Source: Arthrobacter russicus
GTDB taxonomy: Bacteria; Actinomycetota; Actinomycetes; Actinomycetales; Micrococcaceae
Direction: 5' to 3'
DNA length: 64,000 nt
NCBI RefSeq assembly: GCF_031454135.1
Contig: NZ_JAVDQF010000001.1
Span: forward strand, 3,472,001 to 3,536,000
A program made the position numbers and the translations under genes. Shown piece by piece: positions 8,560 through 15,758 of the stretch (the first letter of the stretch is position 1; every line of letters starts with the position of its first letter). A model generated the notes under the pieces. It was not told where the DNA came from, did no database searches, and was given only the letters and a program-made list of their open reading frames with translations.

Positions 8560-9869
8560 GCCGGTACGCGACGCTGCCGCCCGGACCGGCATGGCCGGCA
8601 GTGCTGCAGGGGATGCTCTACTTCGTCGCCAGGCCGGAGCTGATGCGCTACGGTCGGAAACACTACGGAACCGTGTTCACGGTACGGTTGCCGCGCCGGC
8701 CCACGGTGATGATCGCGGACGTCGAAGCAATCCGCAGCCTGTTCAACGGCCCGGCGAACGTCTTCCACGCCGGGCAAGGGAATCGCGAGGTGCTCAAACC
8801 GGTGGTCGGGCAGCATTCGATGCTGCTGTTGGACGAGGATCCGCATCTGCGGCACCGCAAGTTGCTGATGCCGGCCTTCGCCGGCGCTTCGCTGCGCGGT
8901 TATCGGGAGCTGATCGCCGAGATCACGGCTCAGCAGACCGCAGGTTGGGCCGAAGGACGGGTCAAGCTGGTCAAATACACCCAAGCCGTGACGTTGGAGA
9001 TCATTTTGCGGGTGGTTTTCGGGGTGACCGATCCGGTGCGGCTCGCGAAAATGCGGAAGTTGGTAGTAGGCATCACCGACGCCAACGTGGTGGTCATGGC
9101 GGGCAGCCTGAGTCCGTTCGCCACCCGCTATCTCTGGCCCTGGAAAACGTTCAAGCGGACCCTTGATGGCTTGGATGAGTTGTTGTATGCGGAGATCCGG
9201 GAGTGCCGGGATGCGCCGGATCTGGCTGCCCGGACGGACGTGCTGGCCCGGATGGCCCGGGCCGGCGGCCAAGACGGTGACGCATTGTCGGATGTGGAGA
9301 TCCGGGATGAGTTGGTGACCTTGTTGTTGGCCGGGCATGAGACGACGTCGAATGGTTTGGCGTGGACGTTGCATGAGTTGATGCGTGCTCCGGTGGAGCT
9401 GGCCCGGGCGGTGGCGGCTGCGGATCGCCGGGACAAGGAAGGCGATGAGTTCCTGGAAGCCTGTTTCAAAGAAGGGTTGCGGTTGCGACCGGTGATCGGC
9501 AGTGCCTCCCGGCTCTTGACGCAGCCGGCGGAAGTGGCCGGTTACCGGCTTCCGGCCGGGGTGATGGTTTCGCCGTCGATCGACTTGGTGCACGAAGACC
9601 GGACCCAGCACGTCGACCCCGGGGTGTTCCGGCCGGATCGGTGTTTGGACGGCAGTGTCACGACGTCGAACTGGTTGCCGTTCGGCGGCGGGGTGCGGCG
9701 CTGCATCGGTGCCGGATTTTCCTTGCTCGAAGCGGTGGAGATCCTGCGCAGCATCCTGCAGACCTGGGAACTCCGCGCGGTGCAGCAACGCGTGGAACGG
9801 CCCAAGAGCAAGCACATCACCTTGGTCCCGTCGAAGGGTGCGATGGCGGTGCTGCGACGGCGCGACTGA
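8556..9869 (+). CDS. Cytochrome P450, second of a tandem pair
   Basis: A 437-residue P450 paralogous to the preceding gene. It shares AGHETT (from about residue 259), the K-helix EGLRLRP and the haem loop FGGGVRRCIGAG (Cys about 383). The start is the ATG of an ATGA overlap with the upstream stop. Compared with its partner, the N-terminal 15-20 residues, the B-C region and the segment after the I helix differ most. Long internal stretches (for example 9158-9240 and 9291-9430) are almost identical at the nucleotide level. That pattern fits duplication followed by gene conversion, with divergence confined to likely substrate-contact regions. The two may act on related positions or substrates. 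Confidence 0.93.
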   Translation: MSRYATLPPGPAWPAVLQGMLYFVARPELMRYGRKHYGTVFTVRLPRRPTVMIADVEAIRSLFNGPANVFHAGQGNREVLKPVVGQHSMLLLDEDPHLRHRKLLMPAFAGASLRGYRELIAEITAQQTAGWAEGRVKLVKYTQAVTLEIILRVVFGVTDPVRLAKMRKLVVGITDANVVVMAGSLSPFATRYLWPWKTFKRTLDGLDELLYAEIRECRDAPDLAARTDVLARMARAGGQDGDALSDVEIRDELVTLLLAGHETTSNGLAWTLHELMRAPVELARAVAAADRRDKEGDEFLEACFKEGLRLRPVIGSASRLLTQPAEVAGYRLPAGVMVSPSIDLVHEDRTQHVDPGVFRPDRCLDGSVTTSNWLPFGGGVRRCIGAGFSLLEAVEILRSILQTWELRAVQQRVERPKSKHITLVPSKGAMAVLRRRD

Positions 9870-10134
9870 AGTGCAACGTCGGGCGGCGGGATCCGTCTGG
9901 AAGCAAACGCGAAGCGCTTCAGCAGATTGCGGGGGATACCTTGGTTTCACACCTGAATGGTTTATTGCAGGACGATAACGAGGGTTGAATTTTGCGAAGT
10001 TGAACCAAATCTTCCACGCTTTTCCACAAATTGTTCCAACCAGATCGATTGAACCAGCGGCTCCTATCGAGTGTGCTTAACACAGGGTTCGCACAGCGAA
10101 CCAAACCAAGCTGGCTACTCGAGAAGGACTATAG
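9870..10134. other. Intergenic region after the P450 pair
   Basis: No convincing gene. From about 9960 to 10110 the sequence is clearly richer in A and T than its surroundings, and several TTGAACC/TTCCA-like words recur (9987-10060). It probably contains the promoter of the open reading frame at 10135. No clear terminator hairpin for the P450 operon was found. Confidence 0.4.
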
Positions 10135-10653
10135 ATGTTGATGGAAATCGGAGATAATCAGCTTCGAGGGCAACAAGCGTCGGGCGAAACGCCGGAGACC
10201 GGTTCCGGCCGCCGGCTCGACCTTGCCGCACAGACCTTGCGGGACGAAGTCGTCGCCCGTTGGGGGCGTGAGGTTCTCGCCGGGGACGGCCTTGGCTTCG
10301 ACGACGAAGCGGTCTGTGAATCGCATCGACTCGATCCGGAAGGCGTCGACCATGCCTTGGACCTCCGCGTCGATTTCGAAGGCACCGGTCTCGGTTTGAG
10401 CGTAGAAGACGGCATGTGGCTGGCCGAATATCTGCGCGGCGTCGGCCGGCGGACCGGACGATTCTCCTCTTTGATCCACCGGGGCCAAATCGCCGGCGCG
10501 TTCTCCGGCTGGCGTTGGGGCCGGTACCGCGGTCCCGGCGCCACGATGGACCGGATCCACCTCAGTGTCTGCGAGGTTCATTCTGGCGAAGCCTCGCTGC
10601 TCGATCCTGCGATCTTCGATTCGACCAAGCCCTGGGGGATCAGAGCCGCATAA
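10135..10653 (+). CDS. Hypothetical protein, no family recognised
   Basis: A 172-codon frame starting with an ATG preceded by a good ribosome binding site (AGAAGGA about seven bases upstream). The third-position G/C preference is weaker than in neighbouring genes, and the opposite strand is also open over the same interval, so coding status is uncertain. The translation is polar and rich in Gly, Arg and Asp. It has no signal peptide, membrane segment or known motif. The frame lies directly upstream of the decayed NBR1-Ig fragment and could be part of the same degenerating locus, but I see no similarity to the N-terminal part of the intact NBR1-Ig protein. Confidence 0.35.
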   Translation: MLMEIGDNQLRGQQASGETPETGSGRRLDLAAQTLRDEVVARWGREVLAGDGLGFDDEAVCESHRLDPEGVDHALDLRVDFEGTGLGLSVEDGMWLAEYLRGVGRRTGRFSSLIHRGQIAGAFSGWRWGRYRGPGATMDRIHLSVCEVHSGEASLLDPAIFDSTKPWGIRAA

Positions 10654-10826
10654 TCCAGCTGCGTCGGGCCCCGTTTGTCCTTCCGGCATCCGCTTGGCAG
10701 AACCGGGGATGCCCCGTGACGCCGTGCCGCGCAAAGCTCGTCGACCGGCTTGCGCCGCAGAAAAAAGCAATGGGTCTTCGGCGATGAAGACCAAGCGGGT
10801 CCGTGGTTCCTGGGCTTTAGGGCGTT

Positions 10827-10976
10827 CAAGCGAGCGATGTCCGGCAGTCCGAATATCGGCTACCTGGCGAATTCCGGTTCAGAATGGTCGACCAAAACGT
10901 GGGCTCCGCCGGCCCACGTGCTATCCCCATGGGGCGGCCTTTGTCATCGAAACCAGGGACTTCGACCCGGCGTTGA
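10827..10976 (+). pseudogene. Remnant of a second NBR1-Ig-domain gene
   Basis: Translation of this stretch aligns with the last ~50 residues of the intact NBR1-Ig protein encoded at 11214-12212. YRLPGEFRFRMVDQN here corresponds to NRLPGFSEVRFKMVDENG there. After a frameshift, YPHGAAFVIETRD corresponds to YPYGLTMVIETRD. No reading frame spans the whole match and nothing upstream resembles the rest of the gene. I therefore read it as the decayed 3' end of a tandem duplicate. The flanks (10654-10826 and 10977-11213) contain no other recognisable gene. An 8-bp inverted repeat TTCCACAG/CTGTGGAA occurs at 11097-11140. Confidence 0.7.
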
Positions 10977-11213
10977 TCCGGCTCGGGATGGCGCAGGCCC
11001 CGGAGTGTTCCTGGGTCCATCGTGCAGATCCGCAGAGCACCGGACTGATCGGAATCTCCGAGATTTCGGCTTCTTCAGGATGCTGAATGCGAGCATTTCC
11101 ACAGTGGAATGACCCGGCCAAATGACTGGAAGCTGTGGAATAATCGGTGAGCGCGGCATCTGCCGGTTCATTGCCGTGCAGTGATCGGCGGGGACTGAAC
11201 AGACAGGACTACG

Positions 11214-12212
11214 GTGGCAGTGGATCGCACGGCGCTCGACGAAGCGACGATATCAGCATGCTGCGCAGAAATCGCGGAAAGATTTTCGCCGCGACAAAAA
11301 ATCAACAGTTTGCGGGTCCAGGCCTGCCCGGCATTGGTCGGCGTCGCGAAACGGCTTTTTGGTTCCACGAGCGAGTCCGAACGCGATCTCAATGATCTGG
11401 TCCATTTTGCCGCGATGTTCACCGAGCCGACGCTTTCCGAAGCCAAAGAACGTGCCCTGTTGCGGGCCGGGGAAGCGTTCCTGTTTTGTTCCCGGGTGCC
11501 CAACGACCATGATTTCTTCCTGATCCAGCGCGGCAACCCGGGGCCGCGGATAGCTTCCCGGGACACCAAGAAAGTCCGCGACACCTGGGCGTTCATGACC
11601 TACAAGCGGAGCTTGCTCGGAAACCCCGAGGACAGCTTCACCGCGAAATCCGGTCAGAAGATGCGCCCCGACTTCCGCGACGCGACCATTGCCGCTGTGG
11701 CCAAGTCGCTGCGCAATTGGGACGAATTCCAGCAGACGGCTGCCGGATTCCGCGCGGAGCAACTAGCCAGCCGGCTGATGACCCGCCCGTACGACAAAAC
11801 CTCGCCGCAGGTCGATACCTGCGAATTCATCACCGAGACGGTTCCCGATGGCAGCTTGATGCCCTTCGGCACCGCTTTTGTGAAAACCTGGACGATTCGC
11901 AATACCGGGAACGTGCCGTGGATCGGCAGGTCGAGCAAACGGATCACGCCGCTCACGCCGCTGTTTCCGCATACTGCCGAACTCACTCCGATTCCGACCA
12001 CGCTTCCGGGCGAGACGGTGACGATTTCCGTCGACGTGGTCTCCAACCGGCTGCCGGGGTTCTCCGAAGTCCGGTTCAAAATGGTCGACGAGAACGGGGA
12101 GTTCTGCTGGCCGGTTCTGTACCCGTATGGTTTGACTATGGTGATTGAGACCAGGGACATGATCTGGACTGAGCGCAGTCCCGGAGCCGAGGACACTCCG
12201 TGGCAGAGTTGA
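11214..12212 (+). CDS. Protein with C-terminal NBR1-type Ig-like domain
   Basis: A 332-residue protein starting at GTG 11214 (AGGA six bases upstream). The N-terminal ~190 residues are mostly helical in character and match no family I recognise. From about residue 205 it has an Ig-like domain of the kind named after the autophagy receptor NBR1. The signature FVKTWTIRNTGNVPW is followed by LPGETVTISVDV and VRFKMVDENGEFCW. In bacteria these domains occur in scattered actinobacterial proteins, some with helix-turn-helix regions. No function is established for them; protein or peptide binding is the usual guess. No signal peptide is seen, so it should be cytoplasmic. Its 3' end overlaps the following crotonase gene by 13 bases, and a broken copy of its own 3' end lies upstream. 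Confidence 0.75.
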   Translation: MAVDRTALDEATISACCAEIAERFSPRQKINSLRVQACPALVGVAKRLFGSTSESERDLNDLVHFAAMFTEPTLSEAKERALLRAGEAFLFCSRVPNDHDFFLIQRGNPGPRIASRDTKKVRDTWAFMTYKRSLLGNPEDSFTAKSGQKMRPDFRDATIAAVAKSLRNWDEFQQTAAGFRAEQLASRLMTRPYDKTSPQVDTCEFITETVPDGSLMPFGTAFVKTWTIRNTGNVPWIGRSSKRITPLTPLFPHTAELTPIPTTLPGETVTISVDVVSNRLPGFSEVRFKMVDENGEFCWPVLYPYGLTMVIETRDMIWTERSPGAEDTPWQS

Positions 12213-13030
12213 GTCCCGGAGCCGCGGCCGAGCACGGCCTGGCAGTCTGGTTCGACGGGCCGATCGCACATCTCCAATTGGCCAGGCCGGAGAAGCTCAA
12301 TGCGATCGATACCGGGATTCTCCAGGCGCTGCCGCGAGTTGCGAAGCGAGTGCGGCAGAATCCGCAGATCCGCGCCGTGGTCCTCAGCGCGCAAGGCCGC
12401 GAGTTCAGCGCCGGAATCGATATCGGGGATGTCTTCGGAAAACCGGAGAAGATCATCCGCGGCCTGATCCCGATGCCGTTCCGCGGCACGAACACCTTCC
12501 AAGAGGCTTTCTGGGCGCTGCGCCGCTTGCCGGTCCCGGTGATCGCGGCGGTCCATGGCCGGGCTTATGGCGCCGGTGCGCAACTGGCGCTCGCCGCGGA
12601 CTTCCGGATTGCCACCGCGGACAGCGAGTTCTCCATCATGGAAGCCAAATGGGGGCTGATCCCGGACATGGCCGGCAGCGCTGCGTTGGCACAGCTGGTG
12701 GGCATCGACGTCGCCAAACGGTTGACCATGACCGCGGAGAAATTTTCCGGAGCCGAGGCCAAGGACTACGGATTGGTCAGCAGCCTCAGCCCGGATCCGG
12801 TGTCCGCTGCACTTGCCTTGGCCGAAGAAATCTCGACGCGTTCGCCGGACTCGGTCGCTGCCGCCAAATTCCTGTTCGAGAAGACCTGGCAGAAACCGCC
12901 GCTGCGGGCGTTCGCCGTCGAGCGGGCGCTGCAGGTCAGGCTGATCCTGGGCCGGAATTCCAAAATCGCCCGGAAGGCCGGGTTCCGCAAAGAGCAGCCA
13001 AGCTTTCCAGCACGGCAATTCTGGACTTAG
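12200..13030 (+). CDS. Enoyl-CoA hydratase/isomerase (crotonase) family protein
   Basis: A 276-residue crotonase-fold protein. The oxyanion-hole segments are present (FSAGIDIGDVF and HGRAYGAGAQLALAADF). The first catalytic Glu of true enoyl-CoA hydratases is replaced by Gln (GAQL). A Glu...Asp pair (EAKWGLIPDMAG) is kept at the second position, as in dienoyl-CoA isomerases. It may therefore be an isomerase or act on an unusual CoA ester rather than be a classical hydratase. The start is GTG 12200 inside the 3' end of the NBR1-Ig gene, which suggests co-translation. The C-terminal helix (RSPDSVAAAKFLFEKTW...) is typical of the family. Confidence 0.85.
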   Translation: MAELSPGAAAEHGLAVWFDGPIAHLQLARPEKLNAIDTGILQALPRVAKRVRQNPQIRAVVLSAQGREFSAGIDIGDVFGKPEKIIRGLIPMPFRGTNTFQEAFWALRRLPVPVIAAVHGRAYGAGAQLALAADFRIATADSEFSIMEAKWGLIPDMAGSAALAQLVGIDVAKRLTMTAEKFSGAEAKDYGLVSSLSPDPVSAALALAEEISTRSPDSVAAAKFLFEKTWQKPPLRAFAVERALQVRLILGRNSKIARKAGFRKEQPSFPARQFWT

Positions 13031-13114
13031 CCGGTCACCCGGCGGAGCGGTCGACGAAGCGCAACTCGGCGCGTGGCGCCGGATTCGGCAGGTTTCCACG
13101 TTGCCTGCAGCGTG

Positions 13115-13415
13115 CTATTCCGGCCATTCGCTGCCCAGGACCACCTCGACGAAATCACCGCGGACGAAGCCCGGCGAGTAATGCGCCAGTACATCCGCAT
13201 TGACATTTCCGAAAGTGCTTTCCGGGCGGTGCCGGATTTCTTGCGCGAAGGCGGAGAGGATCTGCCGTTTGAAATCCGGCCGCGGGTGCGCGGCGGTGAC
13301 CTGTGCCACGTCGGCCGCGGGCAGGTCACGGTACCCGATGCCCAGCCAGACTTTGCGGATGTCCGCGGCAGACAAGCCCCGGGTGCGGAGGAAATCCTGT
13401 GCCGCGGTCCGTTCC
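13115..13415 (-). pseudogene. C-terminal fragment of an HD-domain hydrolase
   Basis: The last ~100 codons encode a sequence (AAQDFLRTRGLSAADIRK ... FKRQILSAFAQEIRHRPE ... FGNVNADVLAHYSPGF) matching the C-terminal part of HD-superfamily proteins of the cyanamide-hydratase-like type. The HD metal-binding His/Asp residues, which lie further N-terminal, are absent. The frame continues upstream only as an unrelated low-complexity antisense of the MarR gene. The gene appears to have lost its 5' half together with the promoter region, in a deletion that also clipped the MarR gene starting at about 13383. Confidence 0.75.
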
Positions 13416-13814
13416 GCAGTGGCCGGCCTGTACCGGAGGTTCCGCGCCGAGCGCGGTGGCGGCGATTTGGGCGATGCTGCCGCAGAAGTGCTCTCGGTGC
13501 TCTGCAAGTCCGGTCCGCAAACCCTGAAGGATCTGAGCGAGTTGCAACGGGTCACTCCGGCTTCGATGAGCCAGGTGGTCAACCGGCTGACCTCGGCCGG
13601 TTACGCCGAGCGGGGCGGCGATCCGCGCGACGGCCGGAAGGTGATCTTCACCGCCACCGCGCAGGGCGAAGAGCTCTTCCTGGCGGACCGGGCCCGGCGT
13701 CACGCCTGGTTCGACGCGAACCTGGTCGGGCTCAGTGCCGCGGACCGTGCGGCACTGGCGCGGGCTGCGGAAATCATGGAGCGGATCGCAGTATCGCCGA
13801 ATCCCGGACTCTGA
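13383..13814 (+). CDS. MarR-family regulator, probably 5'-truncated
   Basis: The recognisable MarR domain runs from AVRSAVAGLYRRFRAER through the winged helix (TPASMSQVVNRLTSAGYAERGGDPRDGRKVIF) to the dimerisation helix. The usual first 10-15 residues are missing. Upstream the frame stays open but translates the antisense of an HD-hydrolase fragment. The in-frame GTG at 13383 gives 143 residues but lacks a ribosome binding site, and the next in-frame GTG (13419) is no better. The gene may be expressed from a poor start or be dead. MarR and HD genes probably once stood head to head with a shared promoter that is now deleted. Confidence 0.6.
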   Translation: MRRKSCAAVRSAVAGLYRRFRAERGGGDLGDAAAEVLSVLCKSGPQTLKDLSELQRVTPASMSQVVNRLTSAGYAERGGDPRDGRKVIFTATAQGEELFLADRARRHAWFDANLVGLSAADRAALARAAEIMERIAVSPNPGL

Positions 13815-13844
13815 TCGGCCGACGGCGTTGGGCGAGAAAGCCGA

Positions 13845-13887
13845 AAGCGGTCGTGGCGTCTCAGGGGGGTGGACGCCACGACCGCTT
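13845..13887. terminator. Bidirectional terminator between MarR and chitinase genes
   Basis: Perfect 16-bp inverted repeat (13845-13860 and 13872-13887) with an 11-base loop, placed between two convergent genes. The plus strand continues with GTTTC and the minus strand with TTTCGG, so tails are weak, but stem stability should be high. Confidence 0.75.
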
Positions 13888-13941
13888 GTTTCGGGGGAGG
13901 AGCACGCAATTCCTCAGGAACCGGTCCTCACCGGCCCGGGG

Positions 13942-15597
13942 TCAACAATTGCCCAGCAGCTGCCAGGGGTATCCGTCGGCGGTTTTCGGAGGTTCGTTCT
14001 GCGTCCACCACTTGGCCTGCCACTTCTGGCCTTGATAGCTGACCTGGTTGCCGGCGGTGTACACGGCTGAGGCCGACCACGCCGCCAGGCCGCCGCATGC
14101 ACCACCGGGCGGGGTGGTCGTCGGCGGGGTCGTCGTCGGCGGCGTGGTCGGCGGAGTAGTGGGCGGGGTGGTCCCTCCGGTGACCGGGCCCGGTTTGGCT
14201 GCCCGGAACTTGTCGACCAACGCCGAGCCCAAAGTGAAGCTCTGATCGCCGGAGAGATCCCACCACATGCCGCCGCCCAAGCCGTTCGCCTCGATGTAAT
14301 CGGCTTTCTGCTTGATCGTCTGGGCGTTGTCGTAGCTCCACCACTTGTCGCCGTCATAGCGCCATGCGGCACCGATCGCGGCGTTGTAGTAGTCGGTTCC
14401 GACGTTCTTGATGTCGTCGTAGTTGTTGATCCCGGTTTCGAAGCGGCCCGGCGCGCCGGAGGAAGCAGCTCCCCAAGGCGTCGAACTCGTCACGCCTTGC
14501 CAGCCACGACCGTACATGGCCAGGCCCATGGTCAGTTGGCTAGGTTTCACACCATTGGAAGTGTAGGCCTTGATCGCCTTGTCCACACTGAATTTCTGAT
14601 TGGCCGGGCGGGGGTCCTGCGGGTCGTCGTACAAGTTTCCCTGATGCCCGTCCATGGTCGGCGCCCAGGCGCCCCAGAGGTCATAACCCTGGACGTTCCC
14701 GAAGTCCAGGTAGTTGAAAATCTCCGGGTCGTTCCAGCCTCCGGAGGCGATGTCGGCAGGATTCGCCGGAGTGAAGGCGCTGAGCTCGTAACGTTTGCCG
14801 GTCTGTGCGCCGAGGGCATCCATCTGGGTGCGGAATTCTTTAAGCAACGCCTTGAAATTGGCTTTGTCATTGACCGTGTCGACGCTATTGCCGACGTTGC
14901 CATTGTTCGATCCGGGCCATTCCCAGTCGATGTCGATGCCCTCGAAGACGCCGGCCGCCGCGCCGTCGCCGCCGCGGCCGTCGATCACCGGAAGATTGCC
15001 TTTCAGGTAGAGGTTCACGCAGCTGGAAACCAGTTTTTTCCGTGACGCGTCGGTCGCCGCTGCCCGGGAGAAGTTCTTGGACCAGGTCCAGCCGCCGATC
15101 GAAATCATCGGCTTCAGCTGGGGATTCTTGGCCTTGAGCTGTTTGAGCTGGTTGAAGGAACCGGCGAGCTTCTGGTCCCAAGCGTCGGCCACGCCGGCAA
15201 CCGAGTTGGCCGCGGTGTAGCCCATGCCGAAGTCGGCCCAGGCGTCTCCGGCCCCGTCCGAGCCATTAGGGCCTTCGCCCTGCGCCTTATTGGCGATGAA
15301 GCATTCAAGGGACTGGTTGTTGATGTTGCCGAAGGCGTAATTCAGGTTCGTGAGCTTCGATGCTCCACCCGAATCCTGCAATTTCTTGAGTTTGAAATCT
15401 CGTGCATAGACGCCCCATTGTGGGAAGTAGCCGACGTTGCGGTACCCGTTGATCGTGCTGGTCTGGGCAGCGGCCGCGGGTGCCGCGGAGGGGTTTGCGG
15501 AGGCGGCGCTCACGAACCCGGCGCCGAGGACCGCAGTTGCGGCTACGGCAGCGATGGTCACCGTGAGCGGAAGGCGTTTCTTCATGTTTTCAGACAT
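13942..15597 (-). CDS. Secreted GH18 chitinase with C-terminal chitin-binding domain
   Basis: A 551-residue secreted enzyme that hydrolyses chitin. It has a signal peptide (about residues 1-35), then a GH18 TIM barrel (about 50-435) with the SIGGWTWS strand. The catalytic strand reads FEGIDIDWEWPG, in which the usual first Asp of DGxDxDxE is Glu while the catalytic acid Glu is kept. A Pro/Thr linker (about 440-475) leads to a CBM5/12 chitin-binding domain (AWSASAVYTAGNQVSYQGQKWQAKWWTQ). The start at 15597 has AGAAGG at good spacing. It lies 160 bases downstream of a LuxR-type regulator on the same strand, which could control it; no direct-repeat chitinase operator was identified. Confidence 0.93.
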   Translation of the reverse strand: MSENMKKRLPLTVTIAAVAATAVLGAGFVSAASANPSAAPAAAAQTSTINGYRNVGYFPQWGVYARDFKLKKLQDSGGASKLTNLNYAFGNINNQSLECFIANKAQGEGPNGSDGAGDAWADFGMGYTAANSVAGVADAWDQKLAGSFNQLKQLKAKNPQLKPMISIGGWTWSKNFSRAAATDASRKKLVSSCVNLYLKGNLPVIDGRGGDGAAAGVFEGIDIDWEWPGSNNGNVGNSVDTVNDKANFKALLKEFRTQMDALGAQTGKRYELSAFTPANPADIASGGWNDPEIFNYLDFGNVQGYDLWGAWAPTMDGHQGNLYDDPQDPRPANQKFSVDKAIKAYTSNGVKPSQLTMGLAMYGRGWQGVTSSTPWGAASSGAPGRFETGINNYDDIKNVGTDYYNAAIGAAWRYDGDKWWSYDNAQTIKQKADYIEANGLGGGMWWDLSGDQSFTLGSALVDKFRAAKPGPVTGGTTPPTTPPTTPPTTTPPTTTPPGGACGGLAAWSASAVYTAGNQVSYQGQKWQAKWWTQNEPPKTADGYPWQLLGNC

Positions 15598-15758
15598 ATC
15601 CGACCTTCTGTTGATGATCCGTTGCGGCGGCCCGCACCGGTCTTCAAAGATTAGAAAGTCCAGTGCCTCCGCGCGTCCGTACTTTCCACATCATTAGGGC
15701 GGCGAAGGCCGTCCGGGTAAGTAGTTCCACGTACTCCGGCAACCACGTCCGCGCCGGT

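Noticed and set aside
6808-9950. Minus-strand frames of 497 and 553 codons opposite the P450 genes
   Set aside because: Antisense shadows. Only the last 82 codons of the first (6808-7056, LapA) are a real gene.
13200-13382. N-terminal extension of the MarR frame
   Set aside because: These codons are antisense to the HD-hydrolase fragment and do not resemble any MarR N-terminus.
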